Below the pieces are notes generated by a model. The model did no database searches. It was not told the origin of the DNA and saw nothing but the letters and a program-made list of their open reading frames with translations. DNA of 64,000 bases from assembly GCF_030272615.1 (NCBI RefSeq), contig NC_081407.1, positions 147,743,744-147,807,743 on the forward strand, in the 5' to 3' direction. The translations under genes were made by a program, and so were the position numbers. Origin of the DNA: Cryptomeria japonica (Eukaryota; Streptophyta; Pinopsida; Cupressales; Cupressaceae). Every line of letters starts with the position of its first letter. Within the stretch, counting starts at the first letter, position 1. Shown here in pieces: positions 22,241 through 33,673 of the stretch.

Positions 22241-23331
22241 ATTGCCTTATCTTGAAAGTGGAAGGTATATGCTCTCCCCATAACTGGGTGACCAAAAAGC
22301 CAAACCACTCTTAAGCTTTCTGTACTTCAAGCATTTACATCCTTTAGCAGGCCTGCCTTCCCGAAGGGTTGAAAAACTCTTAAAGCCATTCTTTGGCCGG
22401 TGTGAAGGGAACAACCTAAGTGGGAAATGACTTTGATGCCAAGTGTTCCAACCCACTATAATCAAAAGTGGAAAGAGATGAAAGTCCTTTTCAATGGTTC
22501 CGTGCAGCATTTAGCCTTCCCCCAGTATCCTTGCGATACGTAAAGTCTTTGTTCTAAAGGTTGGGAAGCCTCCTGAGGGAGTTTATCACTGATGGCTGAA
22601 CAAGAAGCCTGATTACGAACCTTAGAAATAGAAACCTTGAACCGAGTCAGTTGTCAAACATTGGCAATATCATAGTGCAAGGGTGGGGAAGAATCCACCC
22701 CCAAGATCACTCACCATATATCTCCCAAGATAACTACTCAATTGTGAAGCAATTCACTTTGAGTTAATTTCTGGCAAAAGGCAAAAAAATGGGCACCCTC
22801 TAGGGGGTGACAAGGCTGTTTGTGCTGATGGAGTATCGAGACTAGTGGGCTATGATATTGTCAATGACCTTTGAATTAAGAGTCTATCTGATGTGTCTTT
22901 TATTGTAAATCAAACCAGTGATAACATCGAGGATTTGAACACATCCTCAAAAGAATATACACTCAATGTTTAGCATTAGGATGACCATTGTCTTCATGTG
23001 TGCTATGTATTCTTGTCACAAATGTTAAAATATCTTGCAAAGTATCCAACAATCAAACTCAAAAGTCAGTTCAAGCAAGGAAAAATCATAAAGTGGAGAA
23101 GATTTCCATATCCAACAAAACATCTTTTGAGATGGTTATCAACATTTCAACTATCTTTAGGAAAGACTTTCATCCAACAAGATTAGGGGAATACCAAACC
23201 AAGTAATCAATATTTTATCTATTTGACTTAGTAAGCTTAAGTATCCAAAAAGAAATCATCCATCAAAATCACAAGTGTTAAAAATTTCAAAAATCATAGA
23301 AAAACAACCATGTCAAAATATATCAGGGTAG
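22241..23331 (+). other. LARD core, no feature seen
   Basis: No coding pattern or clear repeat. Short frames of up to 87 codons on either strand show no family motif. Confidence 0.5.
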
Positions 23332-23700
23332 TTTAGCGTGTGAGAGCAACTTCTTAGCGTGTGGGGACCATCTTTTAGAGCATTAGACCTTCACCTTAGC
23401 GCATTAAGTCTTAACATTAGCGCTTCATAGAAATCCAATTCTAGCAGTTTCAAGTAGTGCGTTTTGAAAACAGTTTAGCGCGTTGAAGCATCAGCTTAGC
23501 ACGTGGAAGCCAAACTTTAGCATGTAGGGTTTAGCAGTTAGTGCATTGGTGGCCCATATTGGCGCATGACCTTTTTGAACCAAGGCAAAAGAAAAATAAA
23601 CCAGTTAGCGCGTATTAGGGGGCAGTGTAGCGCGTGGAGTCTTTTCTCTAGTGTGTTGAGAATTTTTTTTAGCGCATCTAGTCTCTGGCTTAGTGCATGG
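23332..23700 (+). repeat. AGCGCRTGG degenerate array, cluster 2
   Basis: About thirteen units with cores such as TTTAGCGTGTGAG, TTAGCGCATTAAG, GTAGCGCGTGGAG and TTAGTGCATGG. The same core as cluster 1, 2 kb upstream. Confidence 0.8.
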
Positions 23701-24281
23701 TCAAAAATCAAAAAACCAGAGAGCAAAACAAGCCTTTCTAGATAAAGTTTTCAAACTTCTTGAGTATCCTTTCAGGTCCAATATCAAATGCGATCACAAG
23801 AAATCAAATCAAAACACCAGAGAAATCATTTCCAAATCAAACAAGTCAGTCTTAGAACAAAAGTTGTCAAATCCAAAACTAGCTAAAGATAAGACTTTAT
23901 CCTATCAAAATCAGGTATTATCATCACCTTGATCAAAAGGTCCATCATCTAAAGGATTCTATCAAACAACATACCAAGTTTAAACCTTAAGTTGTCAAAT
24001 CAAGTTTCTATATTAGGAGACTTTATCCATATCATTTGACACACTTTGTCGTGAGGGGGCATCTAAACCTTCATTTGATAAAAGTAGACTTAAGTTTCCA
24101 AACGAAGTATCTCAATCCAAATATCGAAGGAAACCATTGATCATTTGTGTATGACCACTCCTCATATTTTGAGATGAACAAGCCTTTATCAAAAAACTAA
24201 GTTAAAGAAGAGACAACCTAGTCCTAAGACCCTTATCAATAGGAGTATTTCTCTACATCAAACTATAAAAAAAAGTCAACT

Positions 24282-24875
24282 TTGATCATTTGTATGACCA
24301 TTCATCATCAAACCAAAAAAAAAAAGGAAACACAGTCAAAGGAAATGAGTCCTAGCATAAATCAAGATCATGATATCATGGCTCTCCAATCTAATCCCAT
24401 TTTTGTTCAAGATCCCGCCTATCAAGAATCTTATGATGATCCCCTAAAATTTTGGTATTCCATCCATGATGACCCTCTTTCATCTCAAGAGAAGAGTCCC
24501 ATTCAACATCCATCTCTTAAGCAAAATCATGATATTCCTTCCATATCCTCCACTATTCTAATTCAAAATCAAGAGAAAAGCATAAACTCAAATGATTCTA
24601 CTCCAAGTCAAGATCCAGATCAAGGAATCTCTTCATCCTCCAAATCTATCTTAGGTCCTTTCATTCCAAAGTCAATCTCTTCATCCTCCAAATCTATCTT
24701 AGGTCCTTTCAATCCAAAGTCAAACTCTTCTTCTTCTAAATCTATCTTAGGTCCTTTCATTCCACAATCAAACTCTCCATCCCTTTCATCCATCTTGGGT
24801 CCTTACCTCCCTCCATCCACCAATCCATCACCTCAAATGATCCATAAGAAAGATCAACGAGGAGCACATCTTTGA
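24282..24875 (+). CDS. Ser/Pro-rich repeat ORF of LARD core, function unknown
   Basis: The only long frame in the 8-kb core: 197 codons, with ATG-initiated forms possible at 24282 or 24345. The first half is polar (Gln, Asp, Ser, His). From about residue 115 a 16-residue unit SSSSKSILGPFIPKS is repeated three times and a fourth, diverged copy reads SPSLSSILGPYLPPS. The DNA repeat is 48 bp, so the frame is kept by the unit length. No gag core, zinc finger, signal peptide or membrane segment is seen. It may be a structural protein of the element, or a chance frame on a triplet-phased repeat; the second is quite possible. Confidence 0.4.
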   Translation: MIICMTIHHQTKKKKETQSKEMSPSINQDHDIMALQSNPIFVQDPAYQESYDDPLKFWYSIHDDPLSSQEKSPIQHPSLKQNHDIPSISSTILIQNQEKSINSNDSTPSQDPDQGISSSSKSILGPFIPKSISSSSKSILGPFNPKSNSSSSKSILGPFIPQSNSPSLSSILGPYLPPSTNPSPQMIHKKDQRGAHL

Positions 24876-26400
24876 AATTATTTCAACCCTCTATCTAAAC
24901 ATCTTTCCAAAACTATTCTTCTATCATTTCCTCTATCTATTTTGGGTCCTTCTGTCCCAAAATTCAATTTTCCTCCATCTCTTCATCACTTCTCAAGTAC
25001 CACCACTCATCCTGAAAACATTTCTATCTATCCTTGCACAAATCTTTAAACATTCTATCTATTATCCAACACCTCTTTTCTATCCTTCCATCCCTTTCAT
25101 TCAATCCTTTGCATAAATCCTTCATCTGTGAAATAGGAATTTGTGTCATTTTGTCACATACTTGCCCATGCTCAAATCTCATGTTCAGTCCTTTTCCTAG
25201 ATATCTATTCATGAAATGCTTCAAAATCCAAGGTTGTTCCTCTTTAACATTTTCCTTTTGTTGGGATACACACTCAATCTAGAAAAGAACCACTTATCGT
25301 ATCTTGGTACTAACATCTTTTGATTACTATATCTCATACACTTAATCAATTTCTCTAAATCATTGTGATCTCTTAAATTGAAGACATGGCTAGTGAAAAA
25401 TCTAAAATCTTGCTTCAGTGCCACTGTAATTGTCAGACCCATGTAAGTTTCATCACTTACAAGCCAATGCAAGAAAAAAAATAAAAAAAATATCAAAAGC
25501 ATGAGCAAGAAAATGAATATCAAGAAAAGCAAAATGCAATGAAATGCAATATCAAAATGCTTGTCTATAGGAACATGCAAGTAACTCCATCGGGGCTATG
25601 GATGCCTGGCTGGCAATGGAGCAATATTTGTGAAATTACAGCGATAACCTTATCGAGGCTATGGATGCTCGCTGGCAACAAGGCTCTATCCAGGATGCTT
25701 TTGAAGTCAAGGTAACTCATGTAGCTAGCCATGCAGAATTTTGAAGATTACAATGATCATATGAGCCAGAATGAACCCACTTGCACACACATGGGTAATC
25801 AAAGACTAAGTACCTTGATCCAGTTTGGGATTCTTATTCCCTTTTGAGTCTGCTTCCTAGTTGCTAGAAATGTTCAGTTGAAATTTCCAGAGGTTCTAAG
25901 TGTGGGTTGGGTCTCTATCTTTGAAAAGTTTGAGAACACTTATTCAGATGATGCTAAATGTTGTGACAATCTTACATATCACCTCTTTGCAAATAAAAAC
26001 CTCTATGCTTGGGGGTAAAGTTCATCCACTCTATTCTTCTTACCATATCTCCCATTATCCTTCCTCCAATATCCATTACCTTATCTAACTTCATCATTAT
26101 CTATAATCTTGCTTCACCTCATCCATATCCTCTAATCCATATCCCTTATCCTATCTATTCATTTCTTCTATCATCCAATTATTTCTACAATCTTGCTTCA
26201 CTCTAATTCATATCTATCTATCCTATCTATTCATTGCTTCCATCATCCAATGCTATCTATATCCTATCTCTATCCATATCCCCTTTTTCATCCTTGATCT
26301 TGATCAAAACTATGGACAAAAAATCTATTTCCACCTCAATGGTTCAGTCATCCATTCATCCATTCCTTGTCTTGATATACATTGGGGCAACCAAATACAT
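24876..26400 (+). other. LARD core: CT-rich repeats, no gene seen
   Basis: Contains a two-copy motif GGGGCTATGGATGCCTGGCTGG / CGAGGCTATGGATGCTCGCTGG (25591-25680) and a loose TATCTATTCATTNCTTC(C/T)ATCATCCAAT ladder (26100-26290). No family motifs in any frame. Confidence 0.5.
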
Positions 26401-26414
26401 CTTTCTTCTAATCC

Positions 26415-26660
26415 AAAAACTCAAAAAAATCAAAATATCCAAAAACTAAAAATCAACCAAAAAAAATAAAAAAAAATCAAAGCATGAACACATGGACCAT
26501 CCATCAAATCAGATCAACAACATGAAAAATCAAAATATCCAAAAACTCAAAAAAATCAAAATATCCAAAAACTAAAAATCGACAAAAAAAAATCAAAAAA
26601 AATCAAAGCATGAACACATGGACCATCCATCAAATCAGATCAACAACATGAAAACTCTCA
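26415..26660 (+). repeat. 124-bp tandem duplication
   Basis: Two copies of a unit with AATCAAAATATCCAAAAACT, then AGCATGAACACATGGACCAT and CAGATCAACAACATGAAAA. Confidence 0.88.
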
Positions 26661-26734
26661 AAGTCTGCAATCAAACTTATCACATGTCTTGTTAATCAAT
26701 TCATTACTCGAAATCAACATCAACATCAAACATG

Positions 26735-26945
26735 TCTTATATAGGGATAGGTACACTCGAAACCAGACAGATCAGTCTTATATGGGGTACTCACTCTTTG
26801 AAACCAGACATTTCTATCAATCATCAAGTCTTGATAATCAATCCATCTATCAACATCAACATCAACATGTCTTATACAAGGATAGGTACACTTGAAACTA
26901 GATAGATCGGTCTTATACGGGGTACTCACTCTTTGAAACTAGACA
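26735..26945 (+). repeat. CTTATANAGG-GAAACCAGA array, cluster 1
   Basis: Four units pairing a TCTTATAYRGGG word with a GAAACYAGACA word about 20 bp later. A related array with tighter spacing is at 28237-28610. Confidence 0.8.
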
Positions 26946-26949
26946 TTCT

Positions 26950-28050
26950 TATCAATCATCGACCAAATCATAACAATGACATCAATCAGTATGACTACTA
27001 GATTTTGTTCTAGTTAGCCTTATCTTTATCAATTGATGGAAATACATGTTTCACAAATCATATTGTACATATCATATCCACCCATCTGAGGCATCACCAG
27101 AAATTCACAAATGCTTATCAATCTTGGACATACTTAGTGTAGTCACTGTCCTTGGTTTATTTGAAACAATTATCCAAATAATATCCCACCATGGCTAGGT
27201 GATCAGTGTACATATCCATATCAAATTAGTATCAACAACAAGGGGCAAAATCTTGACCTTGCTAGGGGCATCCCGCCTTCAATATTTTCAACATCAGACC
27301 AAAAACATAGTAAGACAACAAGGATCAAAACACCTAACAAATGCCAAATGACAATGCGAGAAGGCTAAACATCACAGACTTGAACTAATTTCAACTAAAC
27401 AAAGATCTATTTGCAAGATGTTTTAATTGACAAGAATACATTCCAAATAGCATGCATGCTTACTTATGGTTGTTAATTTTTGCTTATCATATCTCCTAAG
27501 TGACTCAAGGATGTCTTACGACTAGAGAAGCAAGGAAGGAATGTGATGTTTTATTTGTCTTCTATCTGTGAGTGAAGTCTTTTACCATGCAAATTTGTCC
27601 TATGAAGAAATCAAGTGGCATATCGCTGAGGATATTTCAAATTTGTATGGGACAAAGGTTAACTCTTGTATGTTTACGCAATCCGCACTCTGGTCGTCCT
27701 GGTTCAATTATACCTTGACGCTTGTGCTATCTTGCAAAATCAAAAATCATGTAAATTTTTCTCAGGTCATTATGGTTCAATTATACCATTGTGCTTGTAT
27801 AAATTTTCAACATATCCAAAAATCAATAAATGCTCAATGATGATATATACACAGAACGCAAACAACATGTGGTTATACAGGGATGACAAATGCAGAATGA
27901 GGATGCTCAAAAACAAATAGTTACATATCATTTTACAATTAGTTGCATATCATATCATACATTTCATTTTCAAAATATCATTCATCATTCATCATTGCAT
28001 CCCTCGCATGCATATCTATCACATCATCATGGAATATTTCTTCACTTTCA
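26950..28050 (+). other. LARD core, no feature seen
   Basis: Short overlapping frames at 27568-27920 show no motif. A 40-bp phrase ending CTCAGGTCATTATGGTTCAATTATACC echoes one about 70 bp earlier. Confidence 0.45.
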
Positions 28051-28054
28051 TATC

Positions 28055-28240
28055 TCTATCATTCTTCTAAACTATCTTCTATCATTCTTCCAACCTATCT
28101 TCTATCATTCTTTTAAACTATCTTCATCATTCTTCTAAACTATCTTCATCATTCTTCCAAACTATCTTCTATCATTCTTCTAAACTATCTTCATCATTCT
28201 TCCAAACTATCTTCTATCATTCTTCCAAACTATCTTCTAT
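28055..28240 (+). repeat. TCATTCTTCYAAACTATCTTC tandem repeat
   Basis: About seven head-to-tail units of 22-26 bp with AAACTATCTTC as the constant core. Confidence 0.9.
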
Positions 28241-28610
28241 CATGTCTTATACAGGATGTATCTTTCTTGAAACCAGATGTTTTGATCAGCTCTTATATAG
28301 GATATATCGTTCCTGAAATCAGATGTTTTGATCAGCTCTTATACAGGATATATCATTCCTGAAACCAGATGTTTTGATTAGCTCTTATACAAGATATATT
28401 GTTCCTGAAACTAGGCATTTTGATCGGTCTTATACAGGATATATCGTTCCTGAAACCAGACACTCGATCATCCATGTCTTATATAGGTAGTATCATTCTT
28501 GAAACTAGATGCTCAATCATCCATGTCTTATACAAGCGATATCATTCCTGAAACCAGACGCTCGATCATCCATGTCTTATACAGGAGGTGTCATACCTGA
28601 AACCAGACTT
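28237..28610 (+). repeat. CTTATACAGG-GAAACCAGA array, cluster 2 (about 8 units)
   Basis: Units of 46-48 bp: TCTTATACAGGATATATCRT, TCCTGAAACCAGATG, then TTTTGATCAGC or CTCGATCATCC. Two subtypes are ordered, the first five units with TTTTGATC and the last three with CTCRATCATC. Confidence 0.9.
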
Positions 28611-28739
28611 GCTCTCATTCCAATCAATCTAATCAATCTTATCAAACCCATGCATGCCATCACTATCCACTCTTCTATCTTTCAAACAACATTCTTCTTC
28701 TTTCGAGAGATCATTCATGCCTTGTGTGCACGAACGATC

Positions 28740-28924
28740 TCCCGAGGGGGCATTATCATATCAAATATCGACATCAATTTCATATCAATTTCATATCGAC
28801 ATCAGTCTCATATCAACTTTTCATATCAAATCAATTTTTCATATCCACAACATCATATCGATCAAATTTTGATAGCATATCCGATAAATTTTCTTTGAAT
28901 CAACATGTGCACACACATCACTTC
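28740..28924 (+). other. CATATCAAN-rich stretch before polypurine tract
   Basis: Degenerate ATATCRACATCANTNTCATATCAA repeats lead to the polypurine tract. Confidence 0.5.
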
Positions 28925-28938
28925 AAAGAGGGGCAAAA
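28925..28938 (+). other. LARD element polypurine tract
   Basis: AAAGAGGGGCAAAA directly before the 3' LTR start TGTAGACG; it fixes the element on the plus strand. Confidence 0.88.
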
Positions 28939-30396
28939 TGTAGACGAATAAAAATGACCATATTCCTAAATGAATATTTTATGTTCATTTCTCTATTTAA
29001 TTAAATCCAATTTAATTAAATTACCTGCATTCCTCTATTTAATTAAGTAAATTACTCAATTTATTTAAATTAAATTCACTAGACTTCTTTTTACCATTTA
29101 ATGAATAAATCATTTTATTCAATTAAATCCCCCCTGTCCACTTTTAATTAAATTCAAATTTAATTAAATAGTTATCCTAAATTGAATAAATCTAATTTAT
29201 TTAATTTCCCCAAATCACAACCAAATTGAATTAAATTAACTTTATTTCAATTAAATCCTATTATCCCTCCATCCACTTGCATTTTCCTACATCTCCCACT
29301 TGCATTCTAAAACCTATTTCTAATCCCTTCTAGACTCTTCTAATTGCTTCTAATTAGCCTAACCCATCTTCTAAACTTTGTCACATCCCTAAGCAAAGGA
29401 AAGTCACTTCTCAAACCCTTAAAGTCTTTGATAACCATTAAAGGCTTCAAGTCTTCAACCACTTAATTTTCCAAAGTCTCCCAAACCATTAATGGTTAAT
29501 TCAACCCTCTTACATGGTTAGAGACTTTTTTCCTAACTTAACCTTCATCCAACCCAAGGGTCTCATCAAGCCTTTAATGCTTTGACCATAATTATCTCTT
29601 AATCATTTGCACAAGAGTTTATCCTTGGATTAACTCTTAATCCAATGGGTAAGCCTAACTTAAGCTTAACCCTTATCTCTAGATAACCATAAGGTCTTCT
29701 TAGGCATTTAATGCTTCCAAACCCTTCTCTCAACCCAGCCCTATGTTGACACTTGTCACCATTTCATTGGTGCAAATTGCAAACATGGATCGCCAACTTT
29801 CAAACTCAACCCTTGATCAACTCTTTCAATCCTGACCATCCATTGCCCTATTTTTGCTATAAATAGAGCTCTCATTCCTCCATTTTGAGATATCATCCAA
29901 GTTTGTAGTATCATTCTTATGCTCAAATACATTCAAGCTTTCATACCATTTTATGCTCATCATTTTAGCCTCTCTTTTAGATAGAAATTAGTCTAAATAT
30001 GCATGCTTAGAATACTTTCTTTATCATTTAGCTCAATCATAGACTAATATATCATGTTAGGATAGTATTTATACTAACGTTGTCATCTTACAGCTAGTTT
30101 ATTGCATTTCTAGAATCATGCATAGCTTAGGATGCATCTCATATTAAATCAACAAAAAGCATCCCTTGTTCTTGCATTTGCCATCCCTAAACCATTTTGC
30201 TCAGTGATCTGAGAGCAAAAACATTGGTTTGAGGGACCGTGTAAGATAGAGAACCATGGGACCAACCCTAGGAAGCTGAGTGATACTTCATTACTCCATA
30301 GCTTGCCCCAAGAAGTCCTATGAGTGTGTGAGCAAGGCTCCATAGAGCTCCATTTTTCACATTTGGAGTTCTATCGACCCACTTTTCCCGCATACA
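28939..30396 (+). repeat. LARD element 3' LTR (1458 bp)
   Basis: Same length and ends as the 5' LTR; TATAAATAG at about 29858. Few substitutions by eye, suggesting a fairly recent insertion compared with its host copia-1. Confidence 0.93.
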
Positions 30397-30401
30397 GCTA
30401 T

Positions 30402-31509
30402 CTATTGGACACTTTCGACATGTTTGGATCAATGGAGTATGTTTTATTTTATGTGTTACATGTTTTTGGAGCATGTTTTAGTCATTTGGTATTGACTTGG
30501 TAATCAGATGCTATCATAGACTCTTGTAAACCCTTACCGGCATGGGTTTAAGGTTTAACTGACAGAGCTTTCACTGAGAAATCTTGATAGGATGCATAAG
30601 TGGTGTTGGTGTTCTAGATGGATTTCAGGATGCTGAAGATGTTCTTTGATCATGCCTCAAATGATTGAAGACATTGCTTTGGCATGGTGGACCTAGATTA
30701 GGTCTGGCGCCTATCTAGGTTATGGACCAATATCATGTTAATGTGTTCTCTACACATTACTAGGATAATTTATGGATAGGTTATTATTGTTTTGGTCTCA
30801 AGCCAACATGGAATATCATTGTAATATGGATGGATGTAATGATATTATTATAATATCTTTTTAGGTGGCCGACCTAATTGGTTTAGGCCTTAGGGTTGGT
30901 ATAAATTGATGTAAGATCTCATTGTAGATAATGCATCGTGGTGTAGAATGTAATATCATATGTGAAGGAGATTTGGTCGATCATAGGTGATCTAATTGGG
31001 ATTAAGGAAGAGGTCAAAGGCCTCTGGTATTGAGCTTAACTGGGACTATAATCAGGCATGGTAGATGCTATCTCTGGTAGTTCATTATTCTATATTGTTG
31101 TCCATTTATCTTGAGGTGGTTATAACCTCTCTGTAGTCAGTGAGACTCTTTTGTAATGTGTAGTACACTCTAGGCAGTGTGGCTTCTTGCATGTGTAGGC
31201 CCCTCATTGTATCACATACTTTCTATAGAAGTATCATCTGACTGTGGGTAGGCTTCCCACCATGGTTTTTCCCTTTCTGGGTTTTCCACGTACAAATCAT
31301 GGTTTTATGTGGTATGGTTGCATTGTGTTTATTATTTATTTTATTGTTAAGTAGTATTATTTATCGACATCTATTTCTACTATTCTGGTACTTTATGTTT
31401 ATGTGATCCGGTTAAAGGTTATTAAGTGGATTAATTGATATAATCTATTAGCAACTGATTCACCCCCCTCTCCCCCCCTCCTCTTAGTTGTTCACCAATT
31501 ATCCTGACA
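30402..31509 (+). repeat. Copia-1 5' LTR, piece 2
   Basis: Resumes the LTR after the insertion (CTATTGGACACTTTCGACAT, compare CTGTTGGACACTTTTGGCAT at 47386) and ends ATCCTGACA before the primer site. TATAAAT at 30900 is followed by GTAAGATCTCAT, a block conserved in all copia LTRs of this window. Confidence 0.88.
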
Positions 31510-31511
31510 AT

Positions 31512-31523
31512 TGGTATCAGAGC
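31512..31523 (+). other. Copia-1 primer-binding site (tRNA-Met)
   Basis: TGGTATCAGAGC, the standard complement of plant initiator tRNA-Met, two bases after the LTR. Confidence 0.95.
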
Positions 31524-31569
31524 TTTGGTCCGCTTTTGCAGAAGCTTAACCGCTTGAGGTAGATCCTAT

Positions 31570-32387
31570 GGCAGCTAACACTTCATATCCACCGACAAAT
31601 ATTTTTCAGAAGAGAAATCCCTAAGCTTGATGGAACAAATTATGGTATATGGAAAATTCGAATGGAGACTCATCTTAGATGTCTTGGCAAGGATATTTGG
31701 GAGATCACTAAGAAAGGATATACACCTTATCATCCAGCATCTGGTAATCCTCCTCCTGTAGACCTAGACAAGAATATTGAAAATGATTGTAGAGCTACAG
31801 AAGCCCTCTTGTGTGCACTTACTGATCAGCAAATCATGGGATTGACTGATAAATCATCAGAAAAGGTTATGTGGGATAAATTGCAAACTCTGAATGAAGG
31901 TGATCCTACTATCAAAATTGCTAAACTTGATAGTTACCAGGTAAGGTATGATAACTTGAAGATGGAAGATAATGAAAGAATTATTGTGTTTATAGAAAGA
32001 GTAAATGAGATTGTTATGGGAATTCAATGTTGTGGAGGATCTTTGAGTGAAGATGTAATAGTTTCCAAAGTCTTGAGAACCCTTCCATCGGCTTACAAGA
32101 TGAAGGAAACTGCAATTAATGAGCTGAGAACAATGGCAAACACTTCAGTTAACAGAGACACTCTAATTGGTAAATTATCTTCTTTTGAGATTGAAGAATT
32201 TGGATCTTTTGGACCTGTAAAGTCTGAACCTTCTTTTCATGCATCATCATCTAGTGGCAAAAGTGATTGGAAAGCCTTATATGCAAAAGAATTAGAAGAT
32301 ATGAGGAAAGAGGATGAAGAATTTGATCAACTTGAAGCCTTATTTGCTAGAAGAGTACCTAAGGGACCAACAAGAAGTAAGTGTTAA
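31570..32387 (+). pseudogene. Copia-1 gag, frameshifted
   Basis: The ATG at 31570 is followed by a frame break, after which KLDGTNYGIWKIRMETHLRC marks the copia gag N-terminus (UBN2-like). The longest open piece is 31662-32387. It contains CCGGSLSEDVIVSKVLRTLP in the gag core and ends at TAA just before the zinc knuckle. Beyond the stop, the knuckle survives only in part (HFVSRCPKR) near 32430. Gag forms the cytoplasmic particle that packages element RNA. Confidence 0.85.
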
Positions 32388-33104
32388 GGAAAAGAACCTT
32401 TTAAATTTTTTTGATGTAATAATATTTGTCATTTTGTATCTAGATGTCCTAAAAGGAATGCAAGATTTGAAGAGAGAGTTAAGAAAACATTTAAGCCTAA
32501 TCAGAACATATATAGATTTAACAAAAGAAAACAATGCTACATAGTGGATGAGGAAGGAGTAAGTGATGATCCTGAGGATGAACCGACAATAGACTTTGCT
32601 AGTGGATCTGACAATGGAAAGGAATGGGTGTTCTAATCTTTAAAGGAAGATGAACCAGAACCAACTATCATGAATGATGAAAAGGCCCTGGTAGAAAAAG
32701 TTGAAGATAAGGATGAATGGGTAATTGATAGGGGATGCTCGCATCATATGACTAGAGATAAAAGAAAATTTATGTCTCTGCAAGAATACAATGGTGGTCA
32801 AGTCAGATTTGGAGATGATAAAGCATGTATGATCAAACGTAGAGGTATTATTTCTCTGGATGGAAAGCATAATGCTGATAATGTCTATTATGTAGAAGGT
32901 TTAAAGTATAATCTTTTGAGTGTTGGTCAATTGGTGGACAAGGGTTTCCAACTTCAGTTTAAAGATATAAAATGCAAAATCATTAACAGAATTGGTTTGG
33001 AGATTGCAACTAATATTCAGACTGGGGGTAATATCTTTCACTTGAACACTGGTAATAAGACATGTTTGATTGCTCATATTGATGAGAGTTGGTTATGGCA
33101 TTAA
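32388..33104 (+). pseudogene. Copia-1 protease and pre-integrase region
   Basis: Continues the frame from the gag tail to DEWVIDRGCSHHMTRDKRKF, where the catalytic D-S-G of copia protease reads D-R-G, so the protease is probably dead. The domain before integrase follows (VEGLKYNLLSVGQLVDKGF) and stops at TAA in ESWLWH. Confidence 0.82.
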
Positions 33105-33673
33105 AGGTTGTTGCATGTTAATTTTGAATGTATTGTTAAGATCAGTTCAATTAAGGCAGTTAGAGATATACCTAAGATTATGAAGCCTCATAATCCAGTA
33201 TGTAAGGAATGTCAATGGGAAAGCAAGTTAGAACTTCTTTTAAGAGAATACATGATAAATCTAATGATGTACTTGATTTGATTCACACTGACTTATGTGG
33301 TCTGCCAAGGACTATAAACTTTCAAGGTGATAGGTATTTCATGCTAATAATTGATGACTATTCTAGAATGATGTGGGTGACTTTTCTTAGGGAGAAGTAT
33401 GAAGCCTTTGAGAAATTCAAGATCTTTAAAGAATAGGTTAAAACAGAAACTGGATTGAAAATCAAATGTCTAAGATCAGATCAAGGCAGTGAGTTCACTT
33501 CTCATGAATTTAATAGTTATTGTGAGACAAATGTAATTAGGAGACAGTTATCTGCACCTCAGACTCCTCAAAAGAATGGAGTGGTGAAAAGAAAGAATAG
33601 AACCATTATGAATGTAGTAAGTATTGTTTTAAGATATCAAAGTAACCTAAAGAAAATCATGAATGTGCAGTAA
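33105..33673 (+). pseudogene. Copia-1 integrase, fused by deletion to RT end
   Basis: The first catalytic Asp region reads DLIHTDLCGLP, then IIDDYSRMMWVTF; after a stop, SDQGSEFTSHEFN and RQLSAPQTPQKNGVVKRKNR give the second Asp and the Glu of the DD35E triad. At about 33615 the frame jumps from integrase (RTIMNVV) straight to the last residues of reverse transcriptase (SIVLRYQSN), which in copia-2 lie about 1.5 kb apart. The rest of integrase and almost all RT are gone. Confidence 0.85.

Larger units (their letters stand above)
19481..30396 (+). mobile_element. LARD-type LTR element without gag-pol
   Basis: Two 1458-bp LTRs (TGTAGACGAA...CGCATACA) of equal length flank an 8.0-kb core. A primer site follows the 5' LTR and a polypurine tract precedes the 3' LTR. 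The target flanks are ACTAT (19476-19480) and GCTAT (30397-30401). No gag, protease, RT or integrase motif occurs in any frame of the core, which instead holds several unrelated tandem arrays and one 197-codon Ser/Pro-rich ORF. This fits a large retrotransposon derivative mobilised by a gypsy partner. Confidence 0.9.

Noticed and set aside
27568-28138. Overlapping 82-90 codon ORFs in the LARD core
   Set aside because: Different frames of the same AT/CT-rich sequence; no motif and no codon pattern.
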